NCBI RefSeq assembly: GCF_000733925.1
Contig: NZ_JPOO01000001.1
Coordinates: 434,001 to 498,000 of the forward strand
DNA length: 64,000 nt
Reading direction: 5' to 3'
DNA from: Arenibacter algicola
Lineage (GTDB): Bacteria > Bacteroidota > Bacteroidia > Flavobacteriales > Flavobacteriaceae
A model generated the notes under the pieces. It ran no database searches. It was not told where the DNA came from and saw nothing but the letters and a program-made list of their open reading frames with translations. This document shows, piece after piece, positions 17,272-25,643 of this stretch. Position 1 is the stretch's first letter, and every line of letters starts with the position of its first letter. Position numbers and translations under genes: made by a program.

Positions 17272-18852
17272 ATGAAAAACATACATAATATAAAAAAGGG
17301 TTTCTTCGCGATGTTTCTTTTGGCAGCTTTTATGGGTTGTACGGAAGATTTTGAAGAAATAAATCAAAACCCCAACTTTCCCGAGCAGGCTTCCTCGGAA
17401 CTGCTTTTGCCCGGGGTTTTAAGACAGATGGCCTATAATTGGGGAAACCAGGGATGGGAAGAAGGCTTTACCGTGGTTCAATATGGTGCCCGATTGCAGT
17501 TTACCTCCGGGGATATATACCAGTGGTCCCCGACCAGTGACCCTTATAACGACGCCTATGACGGGCTGCGCGATATTGAGAATATTATCCGCGATAACAG
17601 GGAAAACCCGGATCGCCAAAATTATTATGGCGTTGGGCTTATCGTTAAATCGTGGATCTATTCCTATCTAACGGATGCTTATGGCGATGTTCCCTACACC
17701 GATGCCGTAAAGGGGATCAGCGATGATAATATTACGCCTGAGTTTACGCCCCAACAGGAAATTTATGACGGACTTCTGGCCGACCTAAAAGCCGCCAACG
17801 CGGCATTGACAGGTACACAGAATATATCCGGGGATATATTGTACGGTGGCGATGTACTGAAATGGAGGAAGTTTGCCAATTCGCTACGGCTTCGTCTCCT
17901 GATGAGGATCAGTGATGTGGACCAGGCCAAGGCTACGGCCGGTATGGCGGAGATCATGGGGGACCCGACCACATATCCCATATTCGAGGGCAATGGGGAT
18001 GCGGCACTGTTGCAATGGAATTCCGATAATCCACAGCCCAAATACAATACCCGGTCCGGTAGTTTTGACGAGGTCAGGCTGAGCCTTACCCTGGAGACCA
18101 GATTGAAGGACCTGAACGATAGAAGGCTTATCGTCTTTGCCCAGCCCACTTCCAATTCCGGAAAAGGGATCTATTCCGACAACTTGGATGATTATGTAGG
18201 TATGCCAAACGGCCTGGACGATGAGGCCGCCCTAGGCTACAGCCCTACCGGTAATCCCAATGAGGTGGGGTCCAATTTCATCTCCAGAATAGGGATCCTA
18301 TTGGCTTGCAGGGCCTGTAACGTGGAGCTTGCCTCCCCAACAGCTTCCCAGACCATCATTATGGATTATTCAGAACTCCAGTTTATCCTTGCCGAGGCCA
18401 GGGAAAGAAATTTCATAAGCGTGGGCGATGCCGCCACTTATTATGAAAATGGAATAAGAGCTTCCTTTTCGTATTATTTGGACAGGATAATTGCCGGGGG
18501 CTGGAACGAGATCGCTGCGGATCTACAGGCCTTTGACCTGGACGGCTATATTGCACAGGCGGCGGTGGCCTATACGGGGACAACGGCCGAAAAGCTGGAA
18601 AAAGTGGCCCTTCAAAAATGGATAGCCCTGTTTTATACCGGTTTTGAGGCCTGGTCGGATTGGAGGCGTACCGGAATGCCTGAAGTTATACCAGGTCCGG
18701 ATGCCGTAAACGATAAGAAGGTCCCGGTAAGGTTTCAGTATCCCAATTCCGTGAAATCAACAAATAATGCCAACTACCAGCAGGCGGTGACCCGTATGGG
18801 AGGGGACGACCTCAACACCAGACTTTGGTGGGATGTTACCAGTAACAATTAA
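17272..18852 (+). CDS. SusD/RagB-family nutrient-binding lipoprotein (SusD-like_2 type)
   Basis: This 526-residue surface lipoprotein is the lid and binding partner of the SusC encoded 11 bp upstream. The lipobox LAAFMGC gives C23 as the lipidated residue. The mature start TEDFEEINQNPN and the helical TPR-like pattern with IVKSWIYSYLTDAYGDVPYTDAVKG are typical of the SusD-like_2 branch. That branch is often found with FecI/FecR systems and with peptide- or glycoprotein-related uptake, but its substrates are mostly unknown. Codon use is as G+C-rich as in the susC gene. The C-terminus (RMGGDDLNTRLWWDVTSNN) is the normal end for the family. A strong terminator follows, so susC-susD form a closed unit. 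Confidence 0.93.
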   Translation: MKNIHNIKKGFFAMFLLAAFMGCTEDFEEINQNPNFPEQASSELLLPGVLRQMAYNWGNQGWEEGFTVVQYGARLQFTSGDIYQWSPTSDPYNDAYDGLRDIENIIRDNRENPDRQNYYGVGLIVKSWIYSYLTDAYGDVPYTDAVKGISDDNITPEFTPQQEIYDGLLADLKAANAALTGTQNISGDILYGGDVLKWRKFANSLRLRLLMRISDVDQAKATAGMAEIMGDPTTYPIFEGNGDAALLQWNSDNPQPKYNTRSGSFDEVRLSLTLETRLKDLNDRRLIVFAQPTSNSGKGIYSDNLDDYVGMPNGLDDEAALGYSPTGNPNEVGSNFISRIGILLACRACNVELASPTASQTIIMDYSELQFILAEARERNFISVGDAATYYENGIRASFSYYLDRIIAGGWNEIAADLQAFDLDGYIAQAAVAYTGTTAEKLEKVALQKWIALFYTGFEAWSDWRRTGMPEVIPGPDAVNDKKVPVRFQYPNSVKSTNNANYQQAVTRMGGDDLNTRLWWDVTSNN

Positions 18853-18889
18853 ATGTGCAGTTAATATAAAACTTATTATGAATCTTACG

Positions 18890-18924
18890 GACCATGGGGA
18901 TTCCTCCCCATGGTCTTTTTTATT
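18890..18924 (+). terminator. Rho-independent terminator after susCD
   Basis: A perfect 11-bp stem (GACCATGGGGA at 18890-18900, loop TTCC, TCCCCATGGTC at 18905-18915) is followed by TTTTTTATT. It lies 38 bases after the SusD stop. Confidence 0.9.
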
Positions 18925-19031
18925 CGCAAAATAAATCCTTCAAGTTTAGAGAGTGATATTTTTCTTATTTCATGGTATATTAGTTACCAGCTTAGAAATA
19001 CATAATCAAACCAAAAACCAAGAGAATAGAT

Positions 19032-20522
19032 ATGGGCAAGGGCGTTAAGTACAAAAAAATGGATAAATCCTATTTTGAATCTAGGGAACTGAAACGCCAT
19101 GCAGGGGTTTGGTCTTTATGGGCCTTGGGTGTTGGAGCTGTGATTTCAGGACATTTTTCAGGGTGGAATCTGGGCTTGGCTTCTGGAGGGTGGGGCGGTA
19201 TGTTCGTCGCCACTTGTATCGTAGCTATAATGTATGTTGGACTCACCCAAAGTGTAGCAGAAATGTCTCCGGCCCTACCACATACCGGAGGCGCATATTC
19301 ATTTGCCAGATCGGCCATGGGACCTTGGGGTGGCTTCTTTACAGGCTTGGTAGAAAACTTGGAATTTATACTTACCCCGGCCGTTATTGTTTTTTTTCTA
19401 AGTAATTATATGCAGGGCATCTTTGAAACGGCACCGGAAATGTTGCCTTTTTGGTGGTTCGGATTTTATACCATCTTTACCCTTTTGAATATCGTAGGGG
19501 TAGAGCTGTCTTTTCGCTTTACCGTGGCCTTAACCTTATTGGCTTTGGGATGTTTGGGCATATTTTGGCTGTCATCTATTGGAAGTGCTGATTTTATGAC
19601 TTATGCCTTGGATATTAAGGCTGGCCCCGATGGTAGTGCAGAACATTTGGATGGTGGCGGAGGTTCCCTTTTCCCAATGGGATGGGAAGGAGCGCTTAAA
19701 GCAATGCCATTTGCAGTTTGGTTGTTTTTGGCCATTGAGCAGTTGCCCTTGGCGGCGGAGGAATCCGTAGATCCCAAAAATGATATGCCCAAGGGGTTGA
19801 CCTATGGGATAATTACTTTGATTATATCGGCCTTTTTAATTTTATGGCTCAATGCCTCTATACCTTTGGGGTCCTATGCCCTTTCCCAATCCGGGGAACC
19901 CTTATTGGACGGATTTAAGGTGCTGTACGGGGACAATATAGCCAAGCTATTGGCCTTGGTGGCGTCAATTGGCCTGTTGGCATCTTTCCATACCATAATT
20001 TTTGCGTTTGGCAGACAGATTTATTCCTTGTCCAGGGCAGGGTATTTCCCTGTAATATTATCCTTGACCCATAGCAAAAGAAAAACACCATATACTGCTT
20101 TGATTCTTGGTTCTCTTATTGGGTTTACGGTTTTGATGGTCACCAAATTTTTGGCCGGAAATGAAAGTGAGGTATTTGTTGGGGGGGCTTTATTGAACAT
20201 TGCCGTTTTTAGTGCCATGCTCTCCTATATATTGCAATGTGGCTCCTTTTTATTGCTGAGGAAGGATAAACCGGATTTGGAAAGACCTTATGTTAGTCCG
20301 TTCGGGAAATTCGGTGCCTGGACCACTATATTTTTGGCCAGTATAATTATATATTTTCAGTTACAGGATCAATCTTATAGGACGGCAGTTTTTATATCCA
20401 TAGGGTATCTAATTATCGGGTTGGTATACTTTGGGCTAAAAGGTAGGCATAGATTGATACTGTCGCCGGAAGAAGAGTTTGCTTTGGAACACGAGGCAAA
20501 AAAGGAATTGGCAAAAAACTGA
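19032..20522 (+). CDS. APC-superfamily amino acid/amine permease, ethanolamine-permease type
   Basis: This 496-residue inner-membrane permease has about 12 hydrophobic spans. The first spans carry GVGAVISGHFSGWNLGLASG, with the pattern V-I-S-G-x-F-x-G-W-N that marks ethanolamine permeases within the APC superfamily. The PHTGGAYSFARSAMGPWGGF segment that follows is also typical. It most likely takes up ethanolamine or a similar amino alcohol, in line with the gamma-glutamylation genes downstream. The start at 19032 is assigned; an ATG at 19059 (MDKSYFESRELK) would remove nine residues and is equally possible. A 233-bp gap separates it from the ligase gene, so it may have its own promoter. Confidence 0.82.
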   Translation: MGKGVKYKKMDKSYFESRELKRHAGVWSLWALGVGAVISGHFSGWNLGLASGGWGGMFVATCIVAIMYVGLTQSVAEMSPALPHTGGAYSFARSAMGPWGGFFTGLVENLEFILTPAVIVFFLSNYMQGIFETAPEMLPFWWFGFYTIFTLLNIVGVELSFRFTVALTLLALGCLGIFWLSSIGSADFMTYALDIKAGPDGSAEHLDGGGGSLFPMGWEGALKAMPFAVWLFLAIEQLPLAAEESVDPKNDMPKGLTYGIITLIISAFLILWLNASIPLGSYALSQSGEPLLDGFKVLYGDNIAKLLALVASIGLLASFHTIIFAFGRQIYSLSRAGYFPVILSLTHSKRKTPYTALILGSLIGFTVLMVTKFLAGNESEVFVGGALLNIAVFSAMLSYILQCGSFLLLRKDKPDLERPYVSPFGKFGAWTTIFLASIIIYFQLQDQSYRTAVFISIGYLIIGLVYFGLKGRHRLILSPEEEFALEHEAKKELAKN

Positions 20523-20755
20523 TTTTTACGATTATAGGTGGGCATTATTCAATAATTTTATGGAGCATTTTTATCAAGGGATTGCAATAATGTAAACAGG
20601 GATATGTGACCGTTAATATATTTTCAACTATATCTAAAGCATATCACTAATAGCGGAATAAGAATAGAATAATGAACCAAAATAGCACAAAAATGTAATC
20701 TTAATGTCCATGGCTAGGGACTTATAGGTTAATAGTTAATAATAAAAATATACCA

Positions 20756-22132
20756 ATGAAAAAGGAAGCACCAAAAATGACCGTAGAATCGGTTAGAAGT
20801 TATATACAGGAACATCAAATTGAAAATATAAAGTTGGCCGTTGTTGATGTTGATGGAGTTCTCCGCGGGAAATACGTTAATTCCAAAAAGTTCCTATCCG
20901 CTTTGGACAAGGGATTTGGTTTTTGCAGTGTAATCTTTGGTTGGGATTCCAATGATGTACTATATAAGAATGATTCCTTTACTGGCTGGGCAGATGGTTT
21001 TACCGATGCCAACGCTACGATAGATGCATCCAGTATGCGAATGTTGCCAACGGAAGATTTCAAGTCCGTTATTTTTTTGGTTGATTTTTCCGAGAGCAGT
21101 GCAGCAAGTGTTTGTCCAAGATCTATTCTGCGGAAAACCTTGGATAGATTGGGAAACTTGGGGCTTAAGGCAAGTGCCTCTTTTGAGTTCGAATTTTTCC
21201 TTTTCAATGAATCCCCGAAATCCGTTCGCGATAAGAATTATCATAATCTGGAACCAATGACGCCAGGTAACTTTGGGTATTCCATTTTGCGCAGTTCTAC
21301 CCATGCCAGTTTTTATCACGAAATAATGGAACTCTCCAAGGAGATGGACATGCCTTTGGAAGGGCTGCATACAGAGACTGGTGCAGGGGTGCTGGAAGGG
21401 GCCCTTGAATATTCCGAAGCCTTGAGGGCAGCCGATAATGGAGCTTTATTTAAAAATTTTATTAAGGTTTGGGCGCAACAAAACAATTTAATGGCCTGCT
21501 TTATGGCCAAATGGTCTTCCAATTATCCAGGACAATCCGGTCATATCCATATTTCCTTGCAAAATACGGATGGTTCCTCTGCTTTCTTCGATAAAGATAA
21601 AACCGATGGCATGTCCGATGTAATGCGATGGTTTATTGGAGGACAGCAAAAGTTAATGCCCGAGTTTTTGGCCATGGTGGCTTCTACCTGCAACAGCTAT
21701 ACCAGACTCATTCCTGGTTTTTGGGCCCCCACCGCTGCCTCTTGGGGTATAGATAATAGAACATGTGCCCTCAGGGCCATTCCTGGTTCAGAAAAGTCGC
21801 AAAGAGTGGAATATAGGGTTTCCGCAGCCGATATTAATCCATATTTGGCACTGGCAGCCGCCATTGGTTCAGGATTGTGGGGGATTGAGAATAAAATTGA
21901 ACCTACAAAAGCGGTAGACGGGAACGCCTACGATGTAGACTTTTCACAGGAGCTTCAGTTGCCCAGGACCTTGTCCCAAGCGGCCGAAAAATTTAAGAAT
22001 TCAACAATTGCACGGGACCTGTTTGGTGATATATTTGTGGATCATTATGCTTATACCAGACTATGGGAAGACCAACAACAACTTGGAGCTATAACCGACT
22101 GGCAATTAAAACGTTATTTCGAAATAATTTAA
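20756..22132 (+). CDS. Glutamine synthetase-family ligase, probable gamma-glutamyl-ethanolamide (amine) synthetase
   Basis: This 458-residue protein belongs to the GS/PuuA/GlnA4 group rather than to housekeeping glutamine synthetase. The N-terminal beta-grasp has LAVVDVDGVLRGKYV. The catalytic domain shows the FEFEFFLF glutamates (E144, E146), TETGAGVLEGALEY, the SGHIHISLQ loop and NRTCALRAIPG with the substrate arginine. The adenylylation loop of housekeeping GS is not evident. The proposed reaction is ATP-dependent joining of L-glutamate to the amine of ethanolamine. Known relatives act this way: Streptomyces GlnA4 on ethanolamine, PuuA on putrescine, IpuC on isopropylamine. The choice of ethanolamine rests on the permease and on the alcohol dehydrogenase next door. 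It is four bases from the aldehyde dehydrogenase gene. Confidence 0.85.
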   Translation: MKKEAPKMTVESVRSYIQEHQIENIKLAVVDVDGVLRGKYVNSKKFLSALDKGFGFCSVIFGWDSNDVLYKNDSFTGWADGFTDANATIDASSMRMLPTEDFKSVIFLVDFSESSAASVCPRSILRKTLDRLGNLGLKASASFEFEFFLFNESPKSVRDKNYHNLEPMTPGNFGYSILRSSTHASFYHEIMELSKEMDMPLEGLHTETGAGVLEGALEYSEALRAADNGALFKNFIKVWAQQNNLMACFMAKWSSNYPGQSGHIHISLQNTDGSSAFFDKDKTDGMSDVMRWFIGGQQKLMPEFLAMVASTCNSYTRLIPGFWAPTAASWGIDNRTCALRAIPGSEKSQRVEYRVSAADINPYLALAAAIGSGLWGIENKIEPTKAVDGNAYDVDFSQELQLPRTLSQAAEKFKNSTIARDLFGDIFVDHYAYTRLWEDQQQLGAITDWQLKRYFEII

Positions 22133-22136
22133 AAAA

Positions 22137-23522
22137 ATGATAAATACCATATCACCTATAGACGGCACTATTTATTTCACTGCCGAAGAACATGGCACAA
22201 AAGATATTGAACAGGCCTTACATCAGGCGAAAAGTGCTTTTCCACTTTGGTCCAATCTTTCCATTACCGAGCGTGCTAAATTTATTACAGGCTTTGTTGA
22301 AGCCATTGTTGAGGATAAAAATTATATCGCCCTCGAAATAACCTGGCAAATGGGGAGGCCCTTGGGACAATCCCCTGGAGAGATAAAGGGCTTTGCAGAC
22401 CGTGCCCATTATATGATAGGAATAGCGGAAGAGTCTTTGGGCGACTATAAAGTTGTAGATGCTGCGAATCCGGATAAAAGATGGGTAGAGCGTGTTCCAA
22501 TAGGTGTGGTTAGCGTGCTGAGTCCTTGGAACTATCCATTCTTGACCTCAGTAAATGCTATTGTTCCCGCCTTAATGGCAGGAAATGTGGTTATTTTAAA
22601 GCATTCTTTCCAGACACCATTGGTGGCGGAACGTTATGCCAAGGCAGCTGCCAAGGCCGGACTGCCAAAAGGGGTATTTCAGATACTGCACCTGAACCAT
22701 AAAAATACGGCCCAGTTAATTGGTGATAATCGAATAGACGGGGTGTACTTTACGGGTTCTGTACAGGGTGGAGTAGCCGTTCAGAATTCCTTGACAAACA
22801 AATTTATACCCTGTGGTTTGGAATTGGGAGGAAAGGATCCTGCCTATGTCATGGCCGATGCCAATTTGGAAAATAGTGTGGAAAATTTGGTGGATGGGGC
22901 TTTTTTTAACAGTGGGCAGTCCTGTTGTGGTATTGAAAGAATTTATGTTCATGAAAAGCTTTACGACAAGTTTGTTGATGGATTTGTAGCACTTACCAAG
23001 CAGTACAAATTAGGGAATCCGTTGGATGCAGAAACCAATTTGGGGCCTATGGTGAAGACCGATGCGGCCAATTATGTAAGAAAACAAATAGAGCAAGCCT
23101 TGGGTAAGGGGGCAAAATCTTTGGTGTCAGAATCTTTATTCAAAGCGTCCAAAAAAGATACGCCTTATTTATCTCCGCATGTGCTGGTCAATGTGGATCA
23201 CAGTATGGAGGTAATGACCGAGGAGAGTTTTGGACCCGTAGTTGGGATTATGAAGGTGGAGAACGATGAGGAGGCATTAAGGTTAATGAATGATTCCCAG
23301 TATGGACTTACCGCTTCCCTTTGGGCAAACGATATGGATAGGGCTATTGATCTGGGTAGGAAAATTGAGACCGGTACCGTTTTTATGAACCGTTGCGATT
23401 ATTTAGATCCTGCACTGGCTTGGACGGGCGTTAAAAATTCCGGCAAGGGCGTTACATTGTCAAAAATGGGATACGACCATGTTACCCGGGTTAAATCATT
23501 CAATTTTAGAAAAGGGAAGTAA
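22137..23522 (+). CDS. NAD(P)-dependent aldehyde dehydrogenase, proposed gamma-glutamyl-aminoacetaldehyde dehydrogenase
   Basis: This 461-residue enzyme has the full aldehyde dehydrogenase apparatus: the N in SPWNYPF, the base E229 in LELGGKDPAYV and the nucleophile C263 in GQSCCGIER. It is slightly shorter than the common 480-500 length because of a brief N-terminus, which is normal for the succinate-semialdehyde/PuuC-like group. By position, four bases after the GS-like ligase and 42 before the alcohol dehydrogenase, it should oxidise the gamma-glutamyl aldehyde to gamma-glutamylglycine. That substrate is inferred. Two adjacent cysteines (263-264) are unusual but occur in the family. Confidence 0.85.
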   Translation: MINTISPIDGTIYFTAEEHGTKDIEQALHQAKSAFPLWSNLSITERAKFITGFVEAIVEDKNYIALEITWQMGRPLGQSPGEIKGFADRAHYMIGIAEESLGDYKVVDAANPDKRWVERVPIGVVSVLSPWNYPFLTSVNAIVPALMAGNVVILKHSFQTPLVAERYAKAAAKAGLPKGVFQILHLNHKNTAQLIGDNRIDGVYFTGSVQGGVAVQNSLTNKFIPCGLELGGKDPAYVMADANLENSVENLVDGAFFNSGQSCCGIERIYVHEKLYDKFVDGFVALTKQYKLGNPLDAETNLGPMVKTDAANYVRKQIEQALGKGAKSLVSESLFKASKKDTPYLSPHVLVNVDHSMEVMTEESFGPVVGIMKVENDEEALRLMNDSQYGLTASLWANDMDRAIDLGRKIETGTVFMNRCDYLDPALAWTGVKNSGKGVTLSKMGYDHVTRVKSFNFRKGK

Positions 23523-23564
23523 AAAATTTTAGATCAGTTTATAGAATTTAAAAAATAAGAATTA

Positions 23565-24737
23565 ATGCAATTAGCAAATACAAATTGGAATTATCCTACC
23601 ACCATCTGGTTTGGAAATGGTAGAATAAACGAACTATCGCAGGCATGCAAAAAATTGGGAATCAATAACCCTTTATTTGTTACCGATGAAGGCTTGGTAA
23701 AACTGGATATAGTTGGGAAGACCATAAACATTCTAAAAAGGGATGGGTTGAATTTCACGGTCTATAGTGACGTACAGGGAAATCCAACAGAAAAAAATGT
23801 GGTTGATGGGGTGGCCCATTATTTAAAGAACAAACATGATGGGGTCATTGCCTTTGGAGGTGGATCTGCCATTGATGCGGCCAAGACCATCGCATTTATG
23901 TCCGGCCAAACAAGGTCCTTATGGGATTTTGAAGATGTGGGAGATAATTGGAGTTATGCAGATCCTGCCGGAATTGCACCTATTGTAGCCATCCCTACCA
24001 CAGCAGGTACAGGTTCGGAGGTAGGTAGGGCTTCGGTAATATTGGATGAAAAACAGCATACCAAGAAAATCATTTTTCACCCAAGAATGTTACCGGCAAT
24101 CGTGATATCGGATCCGGAACTAACCTTGGGCCTGCCACCACATATAACGGCTTGGACCGGTGTAGATGCTATGGTACATGCCATTGAGGCCTATTGTGCT
24201 CCAGGGTACCACCCTATGGCCGATGGTATTGCCATTGAGGCTATCCGAATTATTGCCAAGTATTTACCAATAGCAGTTAAGGACGGGAAAAATTTGGAAG
24301 CTAGGGGCCAAATGTTGGTAGCGGCATCCATGGGTGCAACGGCCTTTCAAAAAGGACTTGGATCCGTGCATTCCGTGGCCCATCAATTGGGCGCTATTTA
24401 CAACAAACAGCATGGTTTGTTAAACGCTATAATATTGCCCTATGCCCTAAAACAGAACAAATCGGCAATAGAGGAAAGAATGGTGCATTTAAGTAAGGTG
24501 TTGGGTCTGGAAAAGGAGGGTGCCGATGCTATTATCAATTATATAATCGGTTTGAGAAAAGAATTGAATATCCCGCATACTTTAAAGGAAATAGACATTA
24601 ATTTGGATAATGCACAGGAAATTGGGGAAATGGCCTATAAGGATCCTTCCACTCCTTCAAATGCCAAACCTGTTAACGCGAAGGATATGGAGCAGCTTTT
24701 TAGAGCCGCGGTATCTGGAGATATAAACGGACTGTAA
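23565..24737 (+). CDS. Iron-containing alcohol dehydrogenase
   Basis: This 390-residue group III (Fe-type) alcohol dehydrogenase has the NAD-binding GGGSAIDAAKTIAF and the TTAGTGSE loop. The metal-binding residues lie in GVDAMVHAIEAY and in GSVHSVAHQLGAIYNKQHG, with the three expected histidines. In the proposed pathway it oxidises the hydroxyl group of gamma-glutamyl-ethanolamide to the aldehyde that the neighbouring dehydrogenase takes on. The presence of an alcohol dehydrogenase is what points to an amino alcohol rather than a diamine as substrate. The family is broad, so the real substrate needs assay. The amidotransferase gene follows two bases after its stop. Confidence 0.87.
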   Translation: MQLANTNWNYPTTIWFGNGRINELSQACKKLGINNPLFVTDEGLVKLDIVGKTINILKRDGLNFTVYSDVQGNPTEKNVVDGVAHYLKNKHDGVIAFGGGSAIDAAKTIAFMSGQTRSLWDFEDVGDNWSYADPAGIAPIVAIPTTAGTGSEVGRASVILDEKQHTKKIIFHPRMLPAIVISDPELTLGLPPHITAWTGVDAMVHAIEAYCAPGYHPMADGIAIEAIRIIAKYLPIAVKDGKNLEARGQMLVAASMGATAFQKGLGSVHSVAHQLGAIYNKQHGLLNAIILPYALKQNKSAIEERMVHLSKVLGLEKEGADAIINYIIGLRKELNIPHTLKEIDINLDNAQEIGEMAYKDPSTPSNAKPVNAKDMEQLFRAAVSGDINGL

Positions 24738-24739
24738 GT

Positions 24740-25537
24740 GTGAAACTATTAATTGTAGAAGGTAATAACGAACAAACACGTTTACAGCGGGGAGCTTTTG
24801 GGATAAAGCCCTATCATCTTACGTTTCAGGTTATGCTTAAGGAATTGGTTCCAAAGGCACAGACAGATTTTGCTTTTCCTGCAGATGGTACAGGCGGATT
24901 ACCAACAGTTGCGGAATTGAAGCAGTATGACGGTGTTTTATGGACAGGAAGTTCCTTAAGTGTTCTTGATGATATTCCGGATGTTCATGGGCAACTGAAT
25001 TTTGCCGATGAGGTTTTTGAAAGCGGCGTGCCGTTCTACGGCAGCTGTTGGGGGATGCAGGTGGCCACCTTAGTGGCCGGGGGAAAGGTGGCATTAAGTC
25101 CTAATGGATTGGAGTTTGGGATATCCAAGCCCATTGAAGTAACAGCTTCTGGAAAGGAAAGCCCATTTTTTAAACATCGAAAAACGCCGTTTACGGCCCT
25201 GTGTATCCATTATGACGAGGTGACAGAAGCACCTGAAAATGCTATAATTTTGGCCAGTAATGCACATTCCAAGGTGCAGGGCATGACTTTCGACTATAAG
25301 AATGGATCATTTTTTGGGGTACAATACCATCCTGAATTCAATACTTCGGAAATGGCTTTGATAGCTTCATTTTTATCCGAAAAACTAGTCAAAAGCACAG
25401 CTTTTGAATCCTTGAAAGAAGTTCAGGATTTTTGTTCGCAATTGAGGGAGCAAAAAGGCCTTCCGTCGGAAATAAACGATTATCATCTCCATACCCAAGA
25501 AATAATGGCTTGGTTAAGATACATATCTGGAGAATAA
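24740..25537 (+). CDS. Class I glutamine amidotransferase-like gamma-glutamyl hydrolase
   Basis: This 265-residue protein has the class I amidotransferase triad: C103 in YGSCWGMQ, H197 and E199 in VQYHPEF. Like PuuD of putrescine breakdown, a lone domain of this kind beside a GS-type gamma-glutamylating ligase is expected to hydrolyse the gamma-glutamyl amide, here releasing glutamate and glycine. The start is a GTG at 24740, two bases after the alcohol dehydrogenase stop, which suggests translational coupling; there is no good separate ribosome site. The C-terminal 50 residues (EVQDFCSQLREQKGL onward) are a helical extension of unknown role. The exact amide is inferred. Confidence 0.82.
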   Translation: MKLLIVEGNNEQTRLQRGAFGIKPYHLTFQVMLKELVPKAQTDFAFPADGTGGLPTVAELKQYDGVLWTGSSLSVLDDIPDVHGQLNFADEVFESGVPFYGSCWGMQVATLVAGGKVALSPNGLEFGISKPIEVTASGKESPFFKHRKTPFTALCIHYDEVTEAPENAIILASNAHSKVQGMTFDYKNGSFFGVQYHPEFNTSEMALIASFLSEKLVKSTAFESLKEVQDFCSQLREQKGLPSEINDYHLHTQEIMAWLRYISGE

Positions 25538-25557
25538 AAGACATAGTTTATAAAATT

Positions 25558-25606
25558 TAAAGAGGATGGTTTTAAAATGTGGAAACCATCCCCTTTGTTC
25601 TTTTTG
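25558..25606. terminator. Bidirectional-type terminator between convergent genes
   Basis: GGATGGTTT at 25564-25572 pairs with AAACCATCC at 25583-25591, with a 10-base loop. T-rich sequence follows (CCTTTGTTCTTTTT). A/T-rich sequence also lies on the left side, so it may serve both the amidotransferase operon and the GH92 gene that ends at 25644. Confidence 0.65.
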
Positions 25607-25643
25607 GAATAACCAAAAACTTAAAACAAGGCTACCTTCGTTT

